Positions 16,079-23,907 of a stretch of 64,000 nucleotides of DNA are shown here, piece by piece. The position numbers were made by a program, and so were the translations under genes. The notes beneath the pieces are model-generated. The model ran no database searches and was not told where the DNA came from. It worked only from the letters and a program-made list of their open reading frames with translations. This DNA comes from Actinotalea lenta (GTDB lineage: Bacteria > Actinomycetota > Actinomycetes > Actinomycetales > Cellulomonadaceae). The stretch lies in the NCBI RefSeq assembly GCF_030586465.1, contig NZ_JAUQYP010000001.1, positions 1,755,834 through 1,819,833 of the forward strand. The letters are read 5' to 3'. Position 1 is the stretch's first letter. The number at the start of each line of letters is the position of its first letter.

Positions 16079-17571
16079 CCGACGGCGCGCGCATCCCGCC
16101 CGACATGGCCGCTGGCCGCGGCGGGGCCCGGACGGCGGCGCTGATCGAACGCGTGGCGCGCATGGAGGCCGCCCTCGAGCGTGCCGGTGACCGGGTGCCG
16201 GCCGACGCGCGTGAGCGTGTGGCGGCCCTGCTCGAGGGCGTGCGCGAGCGGCTGTCCCTCGGGGTGGACCACACGGTGGTCGCGCTGGTCGGGGGCACGG
16301 GTTCGGGCAAGTCGAGCCTGTTCAACGCGCTGTCCGGCCTCGACTTCGCGAAGGTCGGTGTGCGGCGCCCCACCTCCTCGGCGGTGACCGCGTGTGTCTG
16401 GGCGCACGACGCCTCGGCCCTCCTGGACTGGCTCGGCGTGGACCGGGAGAGGCGCATCGAGCGCGAGTCCGAGCTGGACGGCGACACCCAGGCCGACCTC
16501 CGCGGGTTGGTGCTGCTGGACGTTCCCGACCACGACTCGGTCGAGGCCGCGCACCGTGGCGTGGTCGACAGGCTCCTGCCGCAGGCCGACCTGTTGTGCT
16601 GGGTGGTGGACCCGCAGAAGTACGCCGACGACGCCCTGCACTCCGGCTACCTGCGCCACCTCGCGGGGCATGAGGGAACCATGCTGGTGGTGCTCAACCA
16701 GGTCGACACGGTGCCCGAGCACGCGCGGGCTGAGCTGCTGGCCGACGTCGGTCGCCTGGTGCGCGCGGACGGGCTCACCGACGTGCGCACGGTCGCGGTG
16801 TCCGCGGCGACCGGTGAGGGCCTGGCGGCGGTGCGGGAGCTGCTGGCGACGGTCGTCGCCGAGCACGGCCTCGCGGAGCTGCGGGCCACAGCCGAGCTGC
16901 ACGACGCCGCCACCCAGCTGGCCGCGACGGTGGGCCCCGGGGAGATCGCGCCTCCCGTGGCCCGCGCCGTCGACGCTCTGCTCGAGGCGGCCGGCGTCCC
17001 TGGGGAGGTTGAGGCCGTGTCGCGCGGTGTGCCCGGCGGCCTGGAGCCCTCCACTCGAGCCGCGGTGCTGGGGCCGGTCCAGGCGGACCGCGTGGCACTC
17101 GTGCGCGACGCGTGGCTCGAGGAGGTCGGCGGCTCGCTCGCCCCGGCCTGGCGCGGCACGCTGGCCGAGGCCATCGACGACGAGGCCGCGGTGGTGCGGG
17201 CGGTGGACCGGGCGCTCGGCGCGGTGGTGGTTCCGGATCCGCCGCCGCTCGGCGTGGGGCGGTTCGTGGGCTGGGCGCTCGGGGCGGTGGCGGTGGCTGC
17301 CGGTGCGCTCGCGGTGCTGCTCGCGCCGTGGTGGTGGGCGCTTGCCACGGCGTGCGCCGTCGTCGCCGGTCTGGCCCCGTGGCTCTCGGCGCGGCGTCGG
17401 CGGGCGGTGGCCCGTTCGGCCGGGACACGGCTGCTGTCCCAGGCGAGGTCGGCGGTGACCGCGGTGGTCGAGGAGTCGCTCGCCCGGCCGACCCGGCAGG
17501 TGCTGGACGATCACCGCGCCGTCCGGGAGGCGTCCACAGCCCCGGGGCCGGAAGCACTGTCCACCGACTGA
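16075..17571 (+). CDS. Dynamin-like GTPase, pair 1 subunit B (YfjP-like)
   Basis: A 498-aa GTPase whose ATG overlaps the previous stop (ATGA). P-loop GGTGSGKSS at residues about 73-81, DVPDHDS G3 motif, conserved DPQKYADDALH segment and a near-canonical NQVD G4. Two hydrophobic helices near residues 395-440 (VGWALGAVAVAAGALAVLL; WWWALATACAVVAGLAPWL) make it membrane-embedded, with a basic C-terminal tail. It is paralogous to the protein at 23898, sharing DPQKYAD and the following NQVD region. A heteromeric A-B complex at the membrane is inferred from the conserved coupling. Members are often annotated simply as GTPase or YfjP. Confidence 0.85.
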   Translation: MTDGARIPPDMAAGRGGARTAALIERVARMEAALERAGDRVPADARERVAALLEGVRERLSLGVDHTVVALVGGTGSGKSSLFNALSGLDFAKVGVRRPTSSAVTACVWAHDASALLDWLGVDRERRIERESELDGDTQADLRGLVLLDVPDHDSVEAAHRGVVDRLLPQADLLCWVVDPQKYADDALHSGYLRHLAGHEGTMLVVLNQVDTVPEHARAELLADVGRLVRADGLTDVRTVAVSAATGEGLAAVRELLATVVAEHGLAELRATAELHDAATQLAATVGPGEIAPPVARAVDALLEAAGVPGEVEAVSRGVPGGLEPSTRAAVLGPVQADRVALVRDAWLEEVGGSLAPAWRGTLAEAIDDEAAVVRAVDRALGAVVVPDPPPLGVGRFVGWALGAVAVAAGALAVLLAPWWWALATACAVVAGLAPWLSARRRRAVARSAGTRLLSQARSAVTAVVEESLARPTRQVLDDHRAVREASTAPGPEALSTD

Positions 17572-17651
17572 GGGGCCCGTTGCCGCGCGCAGCGCGGCGG
17601 CCGGACACAGTGGTGCCGAGGTCGGACGGTCCGGCCGGGAGGCAGGCGACG

Positions 17652-18167
17652 ATGCGCAAGGCGGCGACGATCACGGTGACCGGGTGGGCCGGCAGCACCC
17701 CGAGGGAGGTGTCCGGCGGCGGCGTCCCGTTCACGTCGTTCCGGATCCCGGTGACCGAGCGGCGCTTCGACCAGCGCACCCAGGCGTGGGGTGACGGACC
17801 CACCGAGTGGTACACGGTCAAGGCGTTCCGAGACCTGGCGCTCAACGTGGCGGAGTCGATCCGCAAGGGCGACCCGGTGGTCGTGACGGGGCGGTTGCGC
17901 ACGGAGGTGTGGCAGTCGGACAAGGGACCGCAGCCGGGATTCGTCATCGACGCCGACGCGGTGGGACACGACCTCGCGTGGGGAGCGAGCTCCTTCCGGC
18001 GGCGCGTCCATCGCTCCGACGCGTCCGAAGACCCTCAGGAGAACGCCGGGCAGGCGGGGCCGCCGGCGCGCGACGACGGGATGCAGGACGCGGCGGGCCC
18101 GACCGCCGACCCGTGGGCGACCCCGGCAGCCGACCCCGACGAGGCCGGTGTCCCGTGCACGCCGTAG
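17652..18167 (+). CDS. ssb: Single-stranded DNA-binding protein, short-tailed
   Basis: A 171-aa OB-fold protein; residues 1-110 match bacterial SSB (ITVTGWAGS, VPFTSFRIPVTER, WYTVKAFRDLALNV, KGDPVVVTGRL). Residues 110-171 are a hydrophilic tail that lacks the acidic DDDIPF ending of the main replicative SSB and ends VPCTP. It is therefore probably an accessory (SsbB-type) protein rather than the essential one. The gene stands 80 bases after the GTPase pair and 45 before ettA, in the same direction. Confidence 0.85.
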   Translation: MRKAATITVTGWAGSTPREVSGGGVPFTSFRIPVTERRFDQRTQAWGDGPTEWYTVKAFRDLALNVAESIRKGDPVVVTGRLRTEVWQSDKGPQPGFVIDADAVGHDLAWGASSFRRRVHRSDASEDPQENAGQAGPPARDDGMQDAAGPTADPWATPAADPDEAGVPCTP

Positions 18168-18212
18168 GCTGTCGGGTCGGAACGACCCCGCGACGACTGG
18201 AGCGAGCCCCGA

Positions 18213-19895
18213 GTGGCCGAGTTCATCTACACCATGCAGAAGGCGCGCAAGGCGCACGGCGACAAGCTGATCCTCGACGACGTCACGATGGCCTTCTACC
18301 CCGGAGCCAAGATCGGCATGGTCGGGCCCAACGGCGCCGGCAAGTCGACCATCCTGAAGATCATGGCCGGCCTGGACCAGCCGTCGAACGGTGAGGCGCG
18401 GCTGTCCCCGGGCTACACCGTCGGCATCCTCCAGCAGGAACCACCGCTCGACGAGTCCAAGACGGTGCTCGGCAACGTCGAGGACGGGGTCCGGGGGATC
18501 AAGACCAAGCTGGACCGGTTCAACCAGATCAGCGAGGAGATGGCCGACCCGGACGCGGACTACGACGCGCTGCTGGCGGAGATGGGCGAGCTCCAGGAGG
18601 CGCTCGACCACGCGAACGCCTGGGACCTGGACGCCCAGCTCGAGCAGGCGATGGACGCCCTCCAGCTGCCGCCGGGCGACGCGGACGTCACCGTGCTCTC
18701 GGGCGGGGAGCGACGCCGCGTCGCGCTGTGCAAGCTGCTGCTGGAGAAGCCCGACCTCCTGCTGCTGGACGAGCCGACCAACCACCTCGACGCCGAGTCC
18801 GTGCAGTGGCTCGAGCAGCACCTCGCCCAGTACGAGGGTGCCGTCATCGCGGTCACCCACGACCGGTACTTCCTGGACCACGTCGCGCAGTGGATCGCCG
18901 AGGTCGACCGCGGCCGGCTCTACCCCTACGAGGGCAACTACTCCACGTACCTGGAGAAGAAGCGAGCGCGGCTCGAGGTGCAGGGCCGCAAGGACGCCAA
19001 GCTCGCCAAGCGGCTGGCCGACGAGCTCGACTGGGTGCGGCAGTCCGCCAAGGGCCGCCAGGCCAAGTCCAAGGCGCGCCTGCAGCGCTACGAGGAGATG
19101 GCGGCCGAGGCGGAGCGCACCAGGAAGCTCGACTTCGAGGAGATCCAGATCCCGCCGGGCCCGCGCCTGGGCACCACGGTCATCGAGGCGAAGGACCTGA
19201 AGAAGGGCTTCGGGGACCGGACCCTGATCGACGGGCTGTCGTTCTCGCTGCCCCGCAACGGGATCGTCGGTGTCATCGGGCCGAACGGCGTCGGCAAGAC
19301 GACGCTGTTCAAGACGATCGTGGGGCTCGAGCCGCTGGACGGCGGGGACCTGAAGATCGGTGAGACGGTCGACATCTCCTACGTCGACCAGTCCCGCGGC
19401 GGCCTGGACGCCAAGAAGACGCTCTGGGAGGTCGTCTCCGGCGGCCACGACTACATCCGGGTCGGGAACGTCGAGATGCCGTCGCGTGCCTACGTCGCGG
19501 CGTTCGGCTTCAAGGGTCCCGACCAGCAGAAGCCCGCGGGCGTGCTGTCCGGCGGGGAGCGCAACCGGCTGAACCTCGCGCTGACCCTCAAGGAGGGCGG
19601 CAACGTCCTGCTCCTCGACGAGCCCACGAACGACCTCGACGTCGAGACGCTGGGGTCGCTCGAGAACGCGCTGCTCGAGTTCCCGGGATGCGCGGTCGTG
19701 GTCTCCCACGACCGGTGGTTCCTGGACCGCGTCGCGACGCACATCCTGGCCTACGAGGGCACCGACGAGGACCCGGCGGCCTGGTACTGGTTCGAGGGGA
19801 ACTTCGCGTCGTACGAGGAGAACAAGATCCAGCGGCTGGGTATCGAGGCCGCCCGCCCGCACCGCGTGACGTACCGCAAGCTCACGCGCGACTGA
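18213..19895 (+). CDS. ettA: ABC-F translation factor EttA
   Basis: A 560-aa soluble ABC-F protein that binds the ribosomal E site and gates entry to elongation according to the ATP/ADP ratio. Two ATPase cassettes are visible: Walker A GPNGAGKST and GPNGVGKTT, signatures LSGGERRR and LSGGERNR, Walker B followed by DEPTNHLD and DEPTNDLD. Between them is the P-site tRNA-interacting linker rich in Arg/Lys (KRLADELDWVRQSAKGRQAK). No membrane segment. GTG at 18213 has GGAGCGAG upstream. Length and motifs are typical of EttA (about 555-560 aa). Confidence 0.95.
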   Translation: MAEFIYTMQKARKAHGDKLILDDVTMAFYPGAKIGMVGPNGAGKSTILKIMAGLDQPSNGEARLSPGYTVGILQQEPPLDESKTVLGNVEDGVRGIKTKLDRFNQISEEMADPDADYDALLAEMGELQEALDHANAWDLDAQLEQAMDALQLPPGDADVTVLSGGERRRVALCKLLLEKPDLLLLDEPTNHLDAESVQWLEQHLAQYEGAVIAVTHDRYFLDHVAQWIAEVDRGRLYPYEGNYSTYLEKKRARLEVQGRKDAKLAKRLADELDWVRQSAKGRQAKSKARLQRYEEMAAEAERTRKLDFEEIQIPPGPRLGTTVIEAKDLKKGFGDRTLIDGLSFSLPRNGIVGVIGPNGVGKTTLFKTIVGLEPLDGGDLKIGETVDISYVDQSRGGLDAKKTLWEVVSGGHDYIRVGNVEMPSRAYVAAFGFKGPDQQKPAGVLSGGERNRLNLALTLKEGGNVLLLDEPTNDLDVETLGSLENALLEFPGCAVVVSHDRWFLDRVATHILAYEGTDEDPAAWYWFEGNFASYEENKIQRLGIEAARPHRVTYRKLTRD

Positions 19896-19910
19896 GCGAC
19901 CCGCACGTGG

Positions 19911-19949
19911 CCGGAAGATCCGTCACGGGAAGCGTGACGGATCTTCCGG
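19911..19949. terminator. Perfect 17-bp stem terminator between ettA and the DUF4232 gene
   Basis: CCGGAAGATCCGTCACG, loop GGAAG, CGTGACGGATCTTCCGG: every base of the 17-base arms pairs. It sits between the convergent stops at 19895 and 19956 and so can serve both strands. There is no U-run, which is common for strong GC-rich actinobacterial terminators. Confidence 0.85.
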
Positions 19950-19955
19950 TGGCGG

Positions 19956-21365
19956 TCAGGGGGCCTGGCAGCCGACCTGCAGCCCGGTGACCCCGGCGGC
20001 CGGGACCGAGACGGGGCCGTCAGCCCGGCAGGCGTAGGCGCCGTCGCCGTACAGCGGGCTGGCCCCGGTGACGGTGTACGAGCCGGCCGGCACCGTCAGG
20101 CGGAACGAGCCGTCCGAAGCGGCCGCCGCCCGGTAGGTCCGACCGGTGGCGGTGTCGACGAGGCGGACCGCGCCGAACAGTCCGCGCGGGGGCCCCGGCG
20201 CCGGCCCGCCGACCAGCTCGAGCACACCTGCGACGCGGGCGCCGCCGCCCACGGCAGTGACCTGCACGGTCCCGTCCGCGGTCACGGCGAACGGCGCGAG
20301 CAGCGACCACCGCACCGTCAGTGGCCCGGACCGGGCGCCGGTCGGCACGGCGAGCCGCATCTCGAACCGCACGGTCGCCCCGGCGGGGACGCTCGAGCCG
20401 GCTGCGTCGCAGGCCAGCCCGTTGGAGGTGGAGACGTCGGCGGCCCCGGTCGCCTGCTCGACGTAGCCGGGGCACCGGGTCAGCGGGATGGCGTGGTCCG
20501 TCGGGTTGGTGACGGCAGCGACGTAGACCAGGGTCGAGCCGGCGAGCGCGTGCTCGGGCAGCTCGAGCGCGACGGTCAGCGCGCTGAGGGGGTCGGTGGC
20601 CGAGGCTCCCCCGGGGGACTCGACGTAGAACGGCGTGAGCTTCACGCCGCAGGTCACGTCGATCCCGCCGGGCACCGCCACGGTGACGTCCCCGCCGCCC
20701 GGCAGGGTCGCGGTCAGGTGGTGGTAGAGGTCCGGCGACGCGGTGCCGCCGGGGTTCGCGTCGCACATGGCGTCCGTCTCCACCCCGAGCAGGGTCTGGT
20801 CACCCGGCTGCATCACGGCGCTCCCGGCCGTGGGGAACCAGCTGCCGTCGGTGGCGAGCACGTCGGGACGTCCCTGCTCCGTCGCGGTGACGGCGGGGTA
20901 GCCGGACAGCACGCACGGTGTCGAGCCGGTGTTGGTGAACCTCAGCGTGGTCAGGAGGTGGCCACCGGCACCGTCCGTGCCACCCACGGCGGCCGCGACC
21001 TCGGACGCCGTGCAGGCACGGGCGTCGCCCCCGGCGTCCGGCGGACGGTAGGCGGGCGCGGTGGCGCCCGTCCACGGGATGGCGCCGGTGAGGTCGACAC
21101 CGTCCGGCGCGGCCGGACCTGACGGCGCGGGGCTTGTCGGGTCAGTGGCCGTCGCGGGCGGTTGCGCGCGCCACGGTGCGTCAAGAGCCACGAAGGCGCC
21201 CGCCATGGCCGTGCCGACCACGAGCACGCTCGCGGTCGCGATCACGGAGGCGCGCGAGGCCCGGCGTCGCCGGACCAGCTCGGCGACGTCCGCCAGCTCC
21301 ACGCCGGTGGTTCGCGGCGCCGAGGCGTGCAACGCCTCGGCGACCCGGTCCTCAGTGCCCGTCAT
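19956..21365 (-). CDS. Membrane-anchored DUF4232-containing protein next to a sigma factor
   Basis: A 469-aa single-pass protein. Residues 1-35 are cytoplasmic and basic (ELVRRRRASRAS), followed by a membrane helix about 38-62 (VIATASVLVVGTAMAGAFVAL), a Thr/Pro/Ala linker and two extracytoplasmic beta domains of the DUF4232 type (TNTGSTPCVLSGYPAV). The C-terminal 60 residues resemble a carboxypeptidase-regulatory-like beta fold (GRTYRAAAASDGSFRLTVPAGSYTVTG). Its start overlaps the sigma-factor stop by 14 bases, the usual position for a membrane partner of a SigE-family sigma factor. No zinc-binding anti-sigma motif is seen. Confidence 0.8.
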   Translation of the reverse strand: MTGTEDRVAEALHASAPRTTGVELADVAELVRRRRASRASVIATASVLVVGTAMAGAFVALDAPWRAQPPATATDPTSPAPSGPAAPDGVDLTGAIPWTGATAPAYRPPDAGGDARACTASEVAAAVGGTDGAGGHLLTTLRFTNTGSTPCVLSGYPAVTATEQGRPDVLATDGSWFPTAGSAVMQPGDQTLLGVETDAMCDANPGGTASPDLYHHLTATLPGGGDVTVAVPGGIDVTCGVKLTPFYVESPGGASATDPLSALTVALELPEHALAGSTLVYVAAVTNPTDHAIPLTRCPGYVEQATGAADVSTSNGLACDAAGSSVPAGATVRFEMRLAVPTGARSGPLTVRWSLLAPFAVTADGTVQVTAVGGGARVAGVLELVGGPAPGPPRGLFGAVRLVDTATGRTYRAAAASDGSFRLTVPAGSYTVTGASPLYGDGAYACRADGPVSVPAAGVTGLQVGCQAP

Positions 21366-21885
21366 GGCTGACCTCCTCGTCCCAGATCCCGTGCAGTCGA
21401 GCGCTGGCCCGCAGGCTGGCCAGCGCCTTGGCGGACTGGCTCTTCACCGTGCCGACCGAGCACCCCAGCGCCTGGGCGGTCTGCGCCTCGGTGAGATCGT
21501 CCAGGTAGCGCAGCACCACCACGGCCCGCTGACGGCGCGGCAGGGTCCGCAGCGCGTCGAGCATCGAGGCCCGCAGGTCCACCGCGGCGAACATGTCGGG
21601 TGAGGTGGCTCCGTGCGGCGGCCGGTCCGGGAGCTCGGCGGCCGGCAGCTCACCGTGCCAGCGTCGCCGTCGCCAGGTCAGGAAGGTGGACATCATCACC
21701 CGGCGGACGTAGGCCTCCGGTGCGTCCTTGCGTGTCACCCGGTCCCAGCGCTCCCAGGTCTTGGCGAGCGCGACCTGGACCAGGTCCTGGGCGCTCGCCT
21801 CGTTGCCGGTCAGCAACCACGCGCTGCGCACGAGCGCAGGGGAGCGCTCGGCGACGAAGTCCGCGAACCCGTCCGGTGCCTGCAT
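21352..21885 (-). CDS. SigE-family ECF RNA polymerase sigma factor
   Basis: A 177-aa ECF sigma factor of the actinobacterial SigE (SigE50) family. Region 2: FADFVAERSPALVRSAWLLTGN and DLVQVALAKTWERWDRV; region 4: LPRRQRAVVVLRYLDDLTEAQTAQALGCSVGTVKSQSAKAL. ATG at 21885 has GGAAGGGG seven bases upstream. It is co-transcribed with the membrane-anchored DUF4232 protein, which may hold or regulate it. It directs RNA polymerase to a stress-type regulon; its target promoters cannot be read from this window. Confidence 0.92.
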   Translation of the reverse strand: MQAPDGFADFVAERSPALVRSAWLLTGNEASAQDLVQVALAKTWERWDRVTRKDAPEAYVRRVMMSTFLTWRRRRWHGELPAAELPDRPPHGATSPDMFAAVDLRASMLDALRTLPRRQRAVVVLRYLDDLTEAQTAQALGCSVGTVKSQSAKALASLRASARLHGIWDEEVSHDGH

Positions 21886-22038
21886 GGTCCCCTTCCCGTT
21901 CCGTCGCTGCCCGCCCGTGCGGGCGCTGACCACTATGACGACCTGGACGGTGTGAAGGGTTGCCTCGCCCGCGGCGCGCCGCCGGTGGGCGGCGCCGTTG
22001 CCAGCACTCCGGGGTCGGAACCGGCATGATCGGGGGAT

Positions 22039-23907
22039 ATGTCGCACGCGTCGTACGACCCCCGAGCGGGCTCCGGTGCGCCCGGCGGCGATCCGACGCC
22101 CCCCGGGGACCGGACGGCGGCCCGGCCGACGGAGCCCGGCCCGGGCGGTGCCGATCTCGCCGCCGGCCTCGCCGAGGTGCGCACGGCCGTGGCCGCTCTG
22201 CGGCTGCCCCTCGAGGTCGCCGGCGCGGCTCAGGCCAGGGCCGAGGCTGCGCGGCTGACCGCTCAGCTGGACGACCACCTGCTGCCGCGGGTGCGCCAGA
22301 TGGGCGCACCGCTGCTGGCCGTGGTCGGCGGGTCCACCGGGGCCGGGAAGTCCACGTTGGTGAACTCGCTGGTCGGCGCCGTGGTCAGCCCGGCCGGGGT
22401 GCTGCGGCCCACCACCCGCTCGCCCGTGCTGGTGCACCACCCCGACGACGCCGCGTGGTTCGCCGGGGACAGGGTCCTGCCCGGTCTGGCGCGGTGGCGC
22501 GGGGAGGGGGAGGGCCCGCGCAGCCTGCGCCTGGTCGCCCATGCGGCCGTGCCCCGCGGCCTGGCGCTGCTCGACGCACCCGACATCGACTCCGTGGTGG
22601 CGGACAACCGCGAGCTCGGGGCGCAGCTCCTGGGAGCCGCCGACCTGTGGGTGTTCTGCACGACTGCGGCGCGCTACGCAGACGCCGTCCCGTGGGAGCT
22701 GCTCGCCCAGGCCGCGGCCCGGCGCGCGGCCGTGGGCGTCGTCCTGGACCGTCTGGAGGCCGCCGAACGCGACGCCGTGTCCGCGGACCTGGGACGGATG
22801 ATGGCCGAGCACGGTCTGGTCGGGGCCCGGCTGCTCGCGGTGCCCGAGGCGCGGCTGGCCGGCGGCCTGCTGCCCGACGCCGCGGCCGCGCCGGTGCGGG
22901 ACTGGCTCCAGGGCCTGGTGGCCGACGCGGACGCCCGCGACCTGCTGGTGCGCACCACGGTGCACGGCGCGGTGGCCGACCTGGTGGCCCGAGTGCCTGC
23001 GCTGGCCGACGCGGCCGACGCGCAGGTCGCCCACGCCGGGTGGTTGGCGCAGGTCGCGGTCGACGCCTACGCCGAGGCGACCCGCACGGTCACCGAGGTC
23101 GCCTCGGACGGCACCATGCTGCGCGGCGAGGTGCTCGCGCGGTGGCAGGAGTTCATCGGCACGGGCGAGCTGCTGCGCGCGCTCGAGGCCAAGGTGAGCA
23201 GCTGGCGGGACCGGATCACCGCCGCGCTGCGTGGCCGGCGTGCGCCCGAGCCCGTCACCGCGGCCATCGGCGCCGGCCTGGTGGACGTGGTGGCAGATGC
23301 GGCGGACCGGGCCGCCGAGCGGGTGTGGACGACCTGGCACGCCGACCCGGCAGGACGGGTCCTGCTGGACCGGCTGCGGCTCTCGCGCTCCTCGGCCGAC
23401 CTGCGCGACCGGGTGGCCGCCGAGGTGCGGGCCTGGCAGGGCGGCGTGCTCGAGCTGGTGGGGACCGAGGGAGCGGACCGCCGGGTCACCGCCCGCGTCC
23501 TCTCGTTCGGCGTCAACGGGCTCGGCGCGGCCCTGATGATCCTGATCTTCGCCCAGACGGGCGGCCTGACCGGGGCCGAGGTGGGGGTGGCCGGGGGCGC
23601 CGCGGTGCTCGCCCAGCGACTGCTCGAGGCCATCTTCGGCGACGACGCCGTGCGTCGCCTCACCCGGGTCGCCGAGGCCGACCTCGCAGCCCGTGTCGAC
23701 CGTGTGCTGCGAGACGAGGCCGACCGGACGCGAGCCCCGCTGGACGCCCTGGACGTGCGCACCGACGGCAGCGCTCTGCGGGCCGCGCTGGCCCTGGTCA
23801 GGGTGCCGGACGTCCCCACGCCGCCGGCGCCGCCCTCCCGCCGTGAACGCCGGGAGGCTCGTCCCGAGCGCGGCCTTCGAGCGTGGTGGAGGCGACTGTG
23901 GTCCTGA
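22039..23907 (+). CDS. Dynamin-like GTPase, pair 2 subunit A
   Basis: A 622-aa paralogue of the protein at 14450. P-loop GGSTGAGKST near residue 97, then VLRPTTRSPVLVHHP, and DAPDIDS. LWVFCTTAARYADAVPWELL matches LWLFCTTAARYGDALPWQVL in pair 1. G4 is again degenerate (LDRL). A Pro/Gly-rich N-terminal 35 residues are unique to this copy. Hydrophobic segments near residues 490-525 (LGAALMILIFAQTGGL; GVAGGAAVLAQRLL) and a basic Arg/Trp-rich C-terminus (ERGLRAWWRRLWS) indicate membrane association. ATG at 22039 follows GGGGG. It is divergent from the sigma factor. Confidence 0.88.
   Translation: MSHASYDPRAGSGAPGGDPTPPGDRTAARPTEPGPGGADLAAGLAEVRTAVAALRLPLEVAGAAQARAEAARLTAQLDDHLLPRVRQMGAPLLAVVGGSTGAGKSTLVNSLVGAVVSPAGVLRPTTRSPVLVHHPDDAAWFAGDRVLPGLARWRGEGEGPRSLRLVAHAAVPRGLALLDAPDIDSVVADNRELGAQLLGAADLWVFCTTAARYADAVPWELLAQAAARRAAVGVVLDRLEAAERDAVSADLGRMMAEHGLVGARLLAVPEARLAGGLLPDAAAAPVRDWLQGLVADADARDLLVRTTVHGAVADLVARVPALADAADAQVAHAGWLAQVAVDAYAEATRTVTEVASDGTMLRGEVLARWQEFIGTGELLRALEAKVSSWRDRITAALRGRRAPEPVTAAIGAGLVDVVADAADRAAERVWTTWHADPAGRVLLDRLRLSRSSADLRDRVAAEVRAWQGGVLELVGTEGADRRVTARVLSFGVNGLGAALMILIFAQTGGLTGAEVGVAGGAAVLAQRLLEAIFGDDAVRRLTRVAEADLAARVDRVLRDEADRTRAPLDALDVRTDGSALRAALALVRVPDVPTPPAPPSRRERREARPERGLRAWWRRLWS

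Noticed and set aside
15784-17514. Long minus-strand open frame opposite the GTPase genes
   Set aside because: It is a shadow of the GC-rich plus-strand genes: Arg/Pro/His-rich sequence with no ribosome-binding site and no family pattern, opposite clear P-loop proteins.
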